Positions 23,701-35,203 of a DNA stretch of 64,000 bases are shown in pieces (positions within the stretch are counted from its first letter, which is position 1; each line of letters starts with the position of its first letter). The stretch is from NCBI GenBank assembly GCA_040954595.2, contig CM082583.2, positions 10,788,001 to 10,852,000 of the forward strand. The letters run 5' to 3'. This DNA comes from Balanoglossus misakiensis (taxonomy: Eukaryota > Hemichordata). Position numbers and translations under genes: made by a program. Below the pieces are notes generated by a model. It did no database searches. It saw only the letters and a program-made list of their open reading frames with translations, and had not been told where the DNA came from.

Positions 23701-24401
23701 CAGTTAAACACATTCCGTGGCATCCAATATTCAGCTGAGGTTTCTAATTTCTTTGACGATATCAATATGCGACCGGTGGCCGACTGGCATCCTAAAATTG
23801 AAAACGTGGTCTACTGGGGTAAAGAAATTCTTGAAAATATCGTCCATCGAGATTGAATATTGCTTTTTCTGATGTCTCGTTGTGATAAATGTAAATGTGT
23901 CAGACACCAACCATCGATAATTTGTTTGTCTGTATGTTTAACTTTTGCATTGTCAGGAATGGACTGGTTAGATCCGGGATACAGTTCTGTCCTGGGTCGA
24001 CAGCTTCAGAAGTACCATGGCAACATTACTGCCGAGAATACAATCCGTGATATCGTGTCTATCGTTCAGACGGGTGACTTACACATTGCTGTGTACGATT
24101 TGACACAGAATATCATGTATGTAGCCAATGCCAGAAAGGACAACGCTGGTGGACCGAAAAATGCTTATGACCGGTGAGGGCGCTGGTGTTTGTCACCTGA
24201 TAACCATACCAACTTTTAGCCTAAATAACACGGCGTTTTTTATGTTTATAAAGTAATGGCCTGTTTCTTAGGAAAAAATATGTGTTAGAGAATCAACTCA
24301 GAATCACGTTTTTCATACATTATTGCATCTGTTTATGTTACAGGCCTTTCATTCGAGTCAATGTGAAGCAGCTGATCAACGAGTCCAAACCAACCTCATA
24401 G
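20703..24401 (+). CDS. Secreted Ntn hydrolase, peptidase C45 / dcd1-like family
   Basis: Fourteen exons: 20703-20765, 21024-21156, 21325-21422, 21680-21750, 21926-21975, 22102-22160, 22394-22428, 22553-22647, 22798-22911, 23051-23145, 23389-23499, 23704-23818, 23957-24173, 24344-24401. They join in phase to 437 residues. Residues 1-21 form a hydrophobic signal peptide, so the product is secreted or lysosomal. The GNPYERGFAHGS motif, the EIQGLADGAGV helix, and the Cys of KGSCSMYGAWG followed by QLRALDW are the landmarks of the C45 acyltransferase/hydrolase fold. That Cys should become the new N-terminal nucleophile after self-cleavage (family knowledge). Dictyostelium dcd1A/B (acid-ceramidase-like) and bacterial C45 proteins are the relatives I recall. 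The substrate in animals is unknown to me. It is not obviously NAAA or ASAH1, whose flanking motifs differ. Confidence 0.85.
21824..21892. repeat. Simple repeat (GTGG)n then (GATG)n
   Basis: Tandem GTGG/GGTG units followed by GGACGGACGGGCGGATGGATGG-type units, inside the intron between exons 4 and 5 of the C45-like gene. Confidence 0.8.
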
Positions 24402-25608
24402 ACTCAACGACTAGTTTTTCAACTCTTAAAATTATGTAGACAAAACAACACGTACATGTACTTCATGGTCTACTAAAATATACCTTCAAAAATCTATTTA
24501 GTTTTTCTGTAAATCATCGATGAACTCCCTCTCTATGAAATCAAATGCATGTTATTCCAATGTACATTGTAGATCAGTGTTCGTTCGAGTTATCTGACAA
24601 CGGAGCGAGTTGGCTTTATATAAACTGTGGCATTTGACACAACAGAACTTGATTTATTTTGATTTTCTTTGCATGTGTGAACTCCTAATAAAGTTAATTA
24701 ATTATAAACATAACCATGAATGCCATATTAATAGTTTATATCAACCTAGGGAGTCTCATGACCTATATTCACCGCCATTGCTATTATGTCAAACCTCTAA
24801 TGTTTCTGTTACGGGTGAAAATCAGAAATTTATATGGTTTTCCACTCGAATTATGACAACTCAGGTAAGCGTAACACAAACTATTTCAAGTAACCTATAC
24901 ACTGAGAAAAATATTTTCAGAATGGGTCTAACTTTCGAATTTCCAGAGTGAAATCAAATCATCGTAGCACGTTTCAGAATGATAGATACATCATACATAC
25001 AGCTACAGTGTGTACTCCACTGTACAGACGCATGTGTGACCGACTTATAAATTATTCAGCCTACATTGTGTATTATTCGAACTTGACCTTAGAAAATGTT
25101 ATTAATTATTCAAAAAAGGGCCATGCAGACAATTAACTACTGGAATCACCACATAAGCCATCCTATACTATACTATAGTAAACTACATTGATGATACACA
25201 GATCACTGAAAGACTGACAAGAATTTCTGCCCTGACCACTCATCTTGTTTGGCTATCCGGTTTGAACCCCATCTTCAAATGTTCATCTGATGTTTTCACT
25301 GATCAGTCAGATCATGAGTACAGTACATACTGTAGTATGGGTGACTAGGGATCCTGCCTCAGCAAATTGAACATTTGGTGGCACTAACACAGAGATTGGG
25401 TATTGACTAGTCATTTGAAAGGGGGAAAATAGTGATCATTGAGCTTCTTACTGAAAGTGAAACACTTTGCTTATACATGTACCACCCACATAAAGCTCTA
25501 TTTTTGGACAGCGTTTTGAAGCTTCAAAAGAGGCAGGAAGCACTCAATGCTATACTAGTAGTTTGAGGTTTGAGTGTGGTTTATCTTGTATTTCTTTTCT
25601 TGTTCCAG
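24402..25608. other. 3' flank of C45-like gene and upstream region of the AF9/ENL gene
   Basis: It starts with the 3' UTR of the hydrolase gene (poly(A) signal AATAAA at 24687-24692). The first exon of the AF9/ENL gene, expected to be a few codons with the ATG, should lie here or further upstream, but I could not identify it. Otherwise AT-rich, with nothing recognisable. Confidence 0.4.
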
Positions 25609-27795
25609 TGTGTTCAGGTCAAATTAGAGCTTGGTCACAGAGCGACTGTTCGTAAGAAGCCAACAATAGAAGGATTCACACATGACTGGGTTGTGTTTGT
25701 CAGGGGACCAGAAGGCAGCAATATCCAACATTTTGTTGATAAAGTAGTTTTTCACCTTCATGACAGTTTTCCCAAGCCCAAGAGAGGTAAGTCTTTCAAC
25801 ATTTATATGAGTTTTTATCAGTATTAATGTGAAATGGCTTAGCAGCAAAAGTGACATATCTCGCTTTGTTTCTCAACAGTTGTAAAGGAGCCACCTTATC
25901 AAGTTGCAGAGTCCGGCTACGCTGGTTTCACCTTGCCCATTGAGGTCTACTTCAAGAACAAGGAAGAGCCCAAAAAAGTCAAATTTGAATATGATCTCTT
26001 CTTGCACCTAGAAGGCTGTCCTCCTGTGAATCACATACGTTGTGAAAAGCTCACTTTTAACAACCCAACGGAAGACTTCAGAAGAAAGCTTATCAAAGCA
26101 GGAGGGGTATGTCTTTCGTTAGTTGTGAAGGTGACTGACCAACATACTCAAGAAAACAATCTTACAGAGAAAATGGAGCTCACAGATACTGTGCTCTTGC
26201 CTGCATTTACAGTGTTTATAAATTAAGAGACGAAATGAAAAGAGTATGAATGTCACTAATATCTTTGTGTGTGGACATGTGCAGATACAGTGTGATTTCT
26301 AGGAAACAAATGTCTGAGTCCATTCCATGCTCATTACATATACACATATCATTGCCAAACTGGCACATGCCATGTGACATTGATTCCACCAATCATGGTG
26401 CACAAAACAGACTCATTCACGCTGTGTCTGCATTTCAGGTTGGCATCATACCGGGCGAACCGACGCTGTCCACACCACCATCCAGTTCACAGACCAATGG
26501 TGATACCAGCCTTCATACCAAGTACATGACAGACAGTTTTATCAAGAGTAAACCTTACCCTGAAGTCTGTCCTCCACCAGCTCTTGTGCCTCCAAAGAAA
26601 CAAAAGTCACATTCATCAAAGGTAAGTGATGGCAATAAGACATGCATATTGAAAAAAAAACATGTTAGGCAATATATGATATAAAAAGCCTTGAGAATCA
26701 GTAATTCAGGCTCGTGATGGCAATGAAGATTTTTACTATACCTCGGCTTACAACACCAATGGCAATGGTGTACTGATCTTTTCTTTTCTTTTTCTGTGAC
26801 TGTAGGATAGTAGAAGTTCACAGAAGGCTTCAAAAGAACCCAAACAAACGAAGACTGGTGGCAAAGAACCAAAGAGCAGCTCCAAGGAGAAATCCAGCAA
26901 GAGACCCACGTCTCCATCTTCTGAAGATGGCTCCAAAAAGAAGAGGAAGAAGAGTTCCTCCACGACTCCTGAAGGAGGAGGACACAAATCCAGTAAGGAG
27001 AAGACGTCATCAGGAGAGAAAGTCAAGCTGAAAGAGAAATCGAAACTGAAGAACATCAAACCTGTTGTGAAATTAGAACCACTAGAGGACTTGTTTGCTC
27101 CCGAGGCTGTGCTCCCCAAGAGGCCTCCCAAGTTACCGGTTCCAAAGAAGGACTTGCCTCCGTTCACGGATGAGTTGAGTGCTGAAGAAAACGAAGATGC
27201 AAGTAACGAAGCTCACAGTCCAAACTCAAGCATAAGCTTCTCGTCCCTGCCTGTGGGTGGGGCTGGTGCTCTCAGGACGATGATGGCTGACTTGAGCGAT
27301 GAGAATGATGACGACGATGATCAGGACATCATCACGCCATTCCAGTCAGCGGACATCTCCCAGAGTTCCACTCTTCCAAGTGACAACGAGAGTAATCTGA
27401 GTTTGACCCAAAGTATTCCCAATCTCTCTGTGGGAAGTAAACACGACAGGAAAAAGTCACCATCTCACAGCAGTAGCAGCTCATCGCACAAAGAGAAAAG
27501 TAAAAAAAGCAACAGCAACAGCAAAAAAAGCAAAAGTTCAGATCGTAAGAGCAAAAACGCAGATAACCGCAAGTCATCATCGGGTGGGGGCACCACTGAG
27601 TATTTGAGTGAGCTTGTTGAGTTGCACTCCAAGTTGATGTCTTTAAAAGACAGAGGTTACCTCCAGAAGGTCGTCGACCTCATAGAAGAGACTGGTTCAT
27701 TTGAGGTGACCGCTACAACATTCGATTTTGATCTGTGCTCACTTGATAAGAACACAGTGAAGAAACTACAACATTGTCTAGAAGGAATTGCATGA
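25609..27795 (+). CDS. MLLT3: AF9/ENL YEATS-domain protein (MLLT1/MLLT3 ortholog), first exon not found
   Basis: Chromatin reader of acylated histone lysine and scaffold of the super elongation and DOT1L complexes. Exons 25609-25786, 25880-26106, 26439-26621 and 26806-27795 join to 525 residues from [12 protein letters not shown]. In vertebrates that point follows a tiny ATG exon; here it is unseen. The YEATS domain covers roughly residues 1-135. The reader-pocket residues are kept: His, Ser and Phe in FHLHDSFP, and Tyr in ESGYAGF. A Ser/Lys-rich linker follows, with a basic KKKRKK patch, an acidic run ([10 protein letters not shown]) and poly-Ser/Lys. The C-terminal ANC1-homology domain ([15 protein letters not shown] through FDFDLCSLD) binds AF4, DOT1L and CBX8 in the vertebrate proteins. 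This looks like the single precursor of ENL and AF9; the symbol could equally be MLLT1. Confidence 0.95.
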
Positions 27796-30751
27796 GTCCG
27801 TCTTTGAATGGGTCGTGTTTTCTTGAGAAAACGATCCAAGATGTGCTCGCTTGGCTTCTGGTAACCCCCTCCAAGATTATGAAGACCTCAGAAGTAAGAT
27901 GCAAGTCCATATTGATCTGTGCTAAGACTATACAACTTGATATTGAGTTGGTACATGTCTTACATTATACATGTACATGTCTATGTAATATTGGTTCACA
28001 CAAGGTCCTGGTCTGACTGTGTCCATAAATACTTGTTTCAATAACAACTCTAGATGTGGACTCCTCATCCCCGGGAAAAAAATTGCAATATGCATCCCCA
28101 CAAATTGTTTCACAAACAATACTTTACAATTTGAATGTCTTTGGGACTGCAGGTAAGTTAGGGGATTGGGATGACTGCATTGTGTACCCTTGTTTCATTA
28201 CAGCTCGTATTGTTTTTGCCATTCATTCTAAGCATTCCATTATCAGCTCGCTTTTGATGTGCAATCCATGGAGACTGTCACGTGGCTTCACTTTGGAGAT
28301 TTTTTTATATATTTGAAAACATTTTGAGGTAAACTCTAATTTTAAACACGCAAGTCCCCACAAATAAAGGGAGTTATGGGGTTCTTTGACCAAACACTAG
28401 TTTCTGTTTGTGGACCAAGAATTGAGGTACTAGTGTCCCCTGAATTTCAATGTTTATTTTGTACTCACAGAACAGTCTGCAAGCTGTCAGTGAAAGCGTG
28501 CAAACTGCAGACATAATGATAATAAATTCATGTCCAAAAAATGTTCGTTTGAGACAAGAGAGCTGTTATTTGAATATTATATGACAACCAATGAAATGAC
28601 AACACCAATTTGAATGTTAATTTAACCATTGAGAGGAGAAAGCTTTGATTTGAATATTAATATATCTCAAGAACCAGTGATGTTTAGAAAGTCATAATAT
28701 ATAAATGTCAATTTTTATCCTGCCAAAATTTTAAACAAATCTTTGCTATCAGGATCCGTCTTTGGTGATTCGAAATGTGCTGCCTTTTAGTTGTTTGTAA
28801 AGCATAGAGATTAGCATTTATACAATGAAACTATCAGGAAATCTTTTAGTTGATTCTATCATGCTAGAGAAATCTTTTTTTTACCTGTCTCTTAAGTTTT
28901 TTCAGTGAACTCAGTTGTACAGTAAATTGCCCGAGAGTAATTACCTACAATGAACCTGCTTTGAAAGAGAGCTTGTAATAAATTCCATTGAACATTTCAG
29001 ATCAGGATACAAATCCCTTAGTGTGTTTTAAGTATCAACACTACTATATTAGTCATTACATCACTTTCAGATATCGCCTCATTTATGTTATATATTTATG
29101 TATAATTAAGAATATTTTTAACTCGAGTATTTAGGGACTGCTGAAATTTTTTGTTTGTATATTAAGTTGTGAGTGAGTGCTTCTCTACATGCTCTGTGAT
29201 CTGAAAAAGCGTTCCAAAATCGCATATCCCTTTTATTTGAATGTTTTTTATAGCTTAAATGTTGTTATACCAAGTAGAAAGGGTAGCTTTCACACTTCAT
29301 TTCTCACTTTTATAATACATGTATGATTGCTTTCAAGTTGTATCGCAATATTGTAGAAGGAAAGTATTTATAAACGTTTCACTTTTTACATAGAAATTGT
29401 ACCCTCGCAGTGCAAGAGGATGGTGTTGGCCATCTACAGCCTGGTAGCCCCAGTATACATTCAACTGAATTTTCAAGTCTTTTCAATCTTTTGCAATCTG
29501 GGAATTGTTCTTAAACATTTGAAGTTATTTAAAATTGACAGTGGTCGATTCATTTTCAACTCTGATGTGTGTTGGTTTAGTTTGATAGGAGCAATGTGTG
29601 TTCCTCCCAACTGACAGTCCGTGTAGTTTATATCAAATAAATAGTTCTAGATTTGATGCGCGAAATCATTTGATTTCATAATATTTACATAAGATTAAAA
29701 AACAGCTCTTTACGTTCTGGATAAAATAGTAATCGCTTTCGTTCTGTGTGCTCCCATGACATCAAACTATGAAGTATCTGTTTAGTTTAGGCTAATAATT
29801 TTTTTATCGGAATGATTTTTGCAGATTTACCCTGAATAATCATGTATTAGTATAATCAGAGTAGATACATGTATGCAATCATGATGAAGACTGCCATTTC
29901 CCCCTGTATTCACCAACACTCAAGTATTTCCTGCCATCCAAGCATCTATTTTTGTATGAAGTTATTTTTGAAAAAAATGGGATGACCAGTTTCGCATTTA
30001 ATTTATTTTGATACACTTGTGTTGGTATACAATTATGTGAAATGTATAATAATGCTATGTGCTTCATGGTACCTGCCTGATTTTTTTTTCTTAGACATGT
30101 TTCTTAACAAGACAACTTGGGAACCCATACAAGCCATGGATTTTCAGTAAGCTGAGTATCTAAACTTTACTTTGTATGGTTTAATACTGTATGTCTTTAA
30201 AGCAAAAAAAAAACACTCATTTTCAAATGTAACTTTTCATCACTTAGCCAACATTTGCACAAATTCTTCTGAAGACGTTCAAGTTGACAGCTGATACAAC
30301 ACAGTTGTTTTCCAGTACTTTATGATCAGTTAAGGAAGAGAAAATAGATTTGATAGTTATAATCCTGCTTCAGAATCACTGAATTACAATTGTATGTGTA
30401 CAGATTTCCACATTTGATAGTCTTTCCTCCATGGAATGTACATATGTGCAACAGTGCACATAATATATTCATGTGAATCACACATTATATCTATATCTAG
30501 AAACCATACCAGAATCATTGTGTAAATTTCAATATTTATATTTTCTAGAAAAGTTACCCACCCTGTCATCTTACTATTAATTTGTTTACCGCATTTCATT
30601 TCAGGCGTTGTAGTTTCATCAGTGATATTTATTTTTGTAGCATTCAGCTTCATTAGTTGTAATTTGTGTTAGCTGAGACATTCATTTCCAGTATTTAATT
30701 AATGGAGTATTTTTTGTGCTGTTTTGTATACTGCAAACTCTCAGGAATAAA
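27796..30751 (+). other. Probable long 3' UTR of the AF9/ENL gene
   Basis: AT-rich with no coding exon on either strand. Several AATAAA motifs occur (near 28529, 28977 and 29638), but the strongest context is AATAAA at 30746-30751, followed by a long TTG/TG-rich run from 30781. Transcript extent is inferred. The end lies only about 80 bp from the stop codon of the convergent hexosaminidase gene. Confidence 0.5.
30746..30751 (+). terminator. Poly(A) signal, likely distal end of AF9/ENL transcript
   Basis: AATAAA followed within 30-80 bases by TTGTTGTTTGTTTGGTTGTT-type sequence, a typical GU-rich downstream element. Confidence 0.55.
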
Positions 30752-30831
30752 TGAGTTTCAGTAGAACTGCCTTGATGCTGCTTGTTGTTGTTTGTTTGGT
30801 TGTTGTTGTTGTCTGTGGTCGTTGTCCTCAT

Positions 30832-33800
30832 TTATGACTTGTACGTGTATTCGTGTTTACAATATCCTGGTCCAGTGGCTGGTTGGGCAGGTAACCCTCG
30901 TCTGCAACACAGAATCAACAGGAAAATATACAGATGAATACATTAATACAATTTCTGGATGGCTGGATGGATGTTGTTGATGTGATGTTACTGTTTTGGA
31001 CAAAATAGTGAGGCAGTCAACTAAGCCGTGTTTCACTACACTACATTACAATGAGGTAAATCATTAGGAATACACACCCAACCATTCGACATCGATGTTC
31101 AGTAAGTCTGTGAATGGCTTCATTCACATCGTTGACGTCTTCTGAACTCCACAGTCTCTCACCAACTGCGCTTGCTCTAGGCCTGTGTCAGAAAAAAACG
31201 GACAAAGAATATGCCTGGGTAAACCAACCCACTCCCTTACGCAAGACATGACAACATATTAGTCCGATTTTAATCCTTGCTTATCAACTTACTCTCACGG
31301 ACGTACTCCTATACATATTCAGAATAATTTGTAGAGGAACACAGAAAATAAGACTTGCCATAGTAAGGATAGTGCGTTGGTCGAGTCTACATATTCCGTC
31401 CAAAGACAAGCTTCACCGCCAAGAACCAACTTTTTCTGCATTTCACTGCCTGATAAATGATATACATTTAGAGATGGCCCATTACAAAATCTTAATTTGA
31501 GTCGTAAATGGTGCGATTTGAAAAGATCTTCATGAGCAAAGAACACATTTCTGGATGACATGAAAAATCGTATTGTGTTTGTTACACCTGTACATTCGTT
31601 AAATATTCAAATGCAGCAATGGAACCTCATCCTATTGGTCCACTAAGTCTTGCTCTTGGTGTTATCAACACCTGTGCATGCTAAATACTATCCCATCGTT
31701 ATTCATATCACATGTTGCCCACTCTGATTGCCACGTTGAACGTTCGGCGTAACACGAACACAGCGGTCGGTCGCGATGAAGACTCTGCGGAATACGGCGA
31801 ATTTGGAAGCCTTCTCCTCTCCTGTTGAAACTACACGTGATGGGGTGAGTTACTATAGACAATTATTAATTTATAGAGTACCTAGGATGTTTTACGGTGT
31901 ATGTTGGTATGGTTTACAGCTTGTTTTTCGAACTGGGTTATACCGCACGTTGTTGTGCTGTTTTTGTTCGAACCACAAGCCTTACAAGGATGTCGCATCT
32001 CGTTTTAGAAAGATACCTGTAAAATTCCGCGGGTCTGCCAAGTAGAAGTCTTTCCAGTCCTGAATCACGTACGGATTCTGGATGTTGTTTAGGTACCATG
32101 GCGACGAAAGTAAAGCCCGATATCCACTTGACGTCACATTGGCTAATTTCTGAGCGTAGTCTTTGTCCGATCCTTGCCAAACCTGAATGATGGCTTCCGT
32201 AGGAAGCTATGGAAATGAAGGAATGGGTCACTTTGATAAGAGAAACTTCAACAAACCTTGACACGGACCTTCGTGAAGGCGATTACAAGGATTACATCAT
32301 GCTCCCTTGTAACCTGTACAGTAGTTTCTGTGCTAAGTCACATTTGGATGTCTAAGACTTCGAATGACCATGTTTTTCGCGTGTGCCTCCCGTTGAAATC
32401 TGTGATTGGCTATAATCCGATTTTCCATGGTAACAGGACAAAACGTTCTCACCTTTACACCACTATCAAACGCGTCTTCCCATAATGTAAATCCACGGTC
32501 CAGAGATGAAACAATATCCAAAAGCCTCTGATAGTAATAACCCTCCAGTTTTACAAAATCTCCACCGAATCCTTTCTCCTTCATGAAAGCTAGGACGTCT
32601 GGATCGTTCATCCTAGTTTAAGAGAGAGAGAAATGGAGAAAATGGACTTCTTCGATTTATTTTTATAAGCATTGAAAAAAAACCCGACTAATATTTGCTC
32701 AAATATTTCTAAATAAACAATATTTACCAACAATAAAAGTCCATTTCACTCCCTCCAATTCCAAAGTATCGATCTGGAAATACTTGCTTCAGTTCACCGA
32801 ATAAGCTTTTCAAGAAATCGTAGGTAGAGTTCAATGATGGGTTAATAGGTCCGTAGGTTCCGTCAGGCTTTCCTTGGGTGTAACAGGGAGTCAGTAGGTC
32901 GGGTTGACCCTTTCCCCATGCAAGTGTGTGCGATGGGTTCTCAAATTCAGGAATGACGCGAATTCCCCGAAGCCTGGCGTACGATATGACCATGGCGATA
33001 TCATCATGGGTATAGATGTGTGTGTAGGGATTAAACGCACCCTGTCGACAAATATAGAAGTTCTTTGCGTGAGGTTGCTCATTAAAATCACGCGGCACAG
33101 TCTCTTCGCCTGGGAACAAAATGCACGTTTGGCTTGCAAGGTCGCCGCAATAATGAATTTCAAGAGACGTACGAATGTTGGCGTCTGAATCTGTTTCTAT
33201 CTAGCTTCCTGAGAAAAGTTTTTTTACCCATATTCTTACCTTACTACTCATATCTGGAAAAATCTGACTTTGATACGGAAATGAATAGTCCCCGACCATG
33301 TGCCAGTGAAAAACATTAAATTTGTTATAAGCCATGGCATCCTGGAGATAGACAAAAACGGGAAATAATGTTTCGAAATAAATAAGTTCTCTGCGTCTTG
33401 TGTGCAAACAAGTCATGGATTCATATTTTTTCAAACGACTCATCAGAACAATATATCAGATAGGATTAGAAATTATACCAAGTTTTGAAGTATGGTCGGT
33501 ATCCCGATGTAGTGGAGACTAGTGTCCAACAAAATACCACGATGTGGAAATCGAGGCCAGTCATTGATTGATGTCGCGTTGATAACAAGCTGTGTAGAAA
33601 GATAAAAATAACCAGTAAAGATGGATAACATCACAAAATGTTAGTCAGACGAGGCATGTTTTTAGTATTGAAATACACTATCGCTTTTTGTCTCAGTACT
33701 GTACTGTACTGTACTGTACTGTACCACACAGTACTTAACTCACCATTCCGTTCTTTTCGTGAATTAGCTGACTGAATGTTTCTAAGCCTGTGAAAATGGA

Positions 33801-34667
33801 TTAAAAGACAAAATTGTTCAAAATCGGAGATATTAGAATTGGATTAAGTAGGGGATGGGAATAATCATTTCAGCAGGTTTTGTCATTAACAGGGCATTCT
33901 CTGACTGAGATAGACTCTTGAGCGAGGAAGGGAAAGAAGTGGGGGTCCGACCATGCATTTTTCAAACAGACAAGAAAAATTACATTCTCTGGTTTGCAGT
34001 TACCTCTTAAAGCTCCCCATTGTGATTCAGCCAAGAGTTCAGCTTGACTCGAATGAACTTCCAACGTGTCTGCAACAGAAAGATTGAGAAAACAGGGAAC
34101 CAATCGTGTTTCTGGTGAATCATGTTTTGTCAACTGTACATGTCATTAATCAACCATCAAGACCAACAGGTGCCTCGTATTATATATCAATAGGTTTTAG
34201 TTTGACTTTGTTACTCTGTGCAAACTAAGTAATTTGAAAAGATGCAGATGCCTGGGATACGTACATGTCTCATTCATCTCCAAGGAAGGTTGATCAAATT
34301 CGCCACACGGCTTCTTGAGGACAACCTTCAGTCCTTGCAGGACAGGTATATCCGACACTGTCCGCCGTCTGCGAGCTAACCCTAGCTTTGCAGGTTCGAA
34401 GATTACACGGTGGTATCTTCTGTAGGCCTCGGCCAAAACATCGCACGAAGCTGAGCCGTTGAAACGAAAGGCAGCCGGGTCCAACAGAAACTGCTCTGTT
34501 TGGGTGTGCCTCTGCCGCGGGAGGGGCCAGGGCTCACCGTTGGTTGGTTTGATCATTGGGGTTACGTTTGGGAACCATTTCAGGTGACGAGGTCTGGCGT
34601 CGACGGTGACGACGGAAAATAAAACAAACGAACAGAGAAATGTTGCACAGATTCTACAGGAGGCCAT
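30832..34667 (-). CDS. GH20 beta-hexosaminidase paralog with substituted active-site residues (copy A)
   Basis: Lysosomal/secreted beta-N-acetylhexosaminidase family. Exons in coding order: 34265-34667, 34004-34069, 33744-33787, 33479-33589, 33240-33341, 32728-33041, 32453-32612, 32017-32206, 31359-31449, 31078-31182, 30832-30901. They join in phase to 551 residues with a signal peptide (first about 24) and no stop or frameshift. The fold landmarks are present (FHWH, GGEACLW, ERLW, final GPGYC). Three positions that matter in human HEXA are changed: the substrate-binding Arg178 equivalent is Leu (LLDTSLHY), Asp207 is Gly (HWHMVGD), and Asp322 of the catalytic Asp-Glu pair is Ser (GIGGSEMDF). 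Asp258 is Glu and Gly261 is Ser (EFENPSHT). The catalytic Glu remains. Probably a pseudoenzyme or an enzyme with altered chemistry. Intron 9 has a GC donor. An in-frame read-through of exon 10 would end at 31041. Confidence 0.92.
33696..33724. repeat. (GTACT)n microsatellite
   Basis: About five to six tandem ACTGT/GTACT pentamers in the intron between exons 3 and 4 of hexosaminidase copy A. Confidence 0.85.
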
Positions 34668-34925
34668 GGTCGGTGGTAGTCTGCGATACACAGAATGATT
34701 TTGCTGAGCATACAATTGACACGCCCCTTTGAAGTCAAACAACGGCCACTACACTTGGTCACACAGACATGGTAGCGTGGCTAAAACTGACAGCTTGTTT
34801 GCATATATGACAAAATTACCTGTCGGTAACCACGACTCAGTGGCCCGCAGGTGAGATAACGGACTGTGTATTTTGTGCAGCAGTAAGAAAAAACTATACT
34901 TCATACCACAACTCTGACTTCTGAT

Positions 34926-34941
34926 TTTATTGACTTTTATT
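34926..34941 (-). terminator. Paired poly(A) signals for hexosaminidase copy B
   Basis: Two AATAAA motifs on the minus strand (34936-34941 and 34926-34931), about 265 bp after the stop codon of copy B and before the ATG of copy A at 34667. The two tandem genes therefore appear to be separate transcription units. Confidence 0.5.
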
Positions 34942-35203
34942 GCCTTCAAAATAATCAAAAATATACAAAAATAACTATTTTGCAGCTGATATGATCATTA
35001 TTTCATTAAATGGCATACAGGTTTGGTGTACGCATCACTGGTAATGGAATTTGAAAAGAAGAGAAATCAAATATGAAGGTATAGGGACCACTGATGATAC
35101 AGTTTCAATGGGTAGTTCATATACATGTATGTGTAAAATATCCTACAAAAACAAGCAAATGAAAAAAATAGTGGTGCCACCATTTTTCTTTTAATACGTT
35201 CCT

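Noticed and set aside
20703-24401. NAAA or acid ceramidase ortholog
   Set aside because: The order of motifs (NPYERG, IQGLADGAGV, GSCSMYGAWG, LRALDW) fits the C45/dcd1 group better than the NAAA/ASAH1 pattern.
24402-25608. First coding exon of the AF9/ENL gene
   Set aside because: Several short ATG-to-GT stretches exist, but none encodes a convincing MAS-like start with phase 0 better than chance.
31041-31182. Truncated hexosaminidase C-terminus ending in a hydrophobic tail at 31041
   Set aside because: The frame does read through to a stop, but a GG|GTGTGT donor at 31078 joins in phase to 30832-30901, which restores the family ending ([14 protein letters not shown]) and matches copy B.
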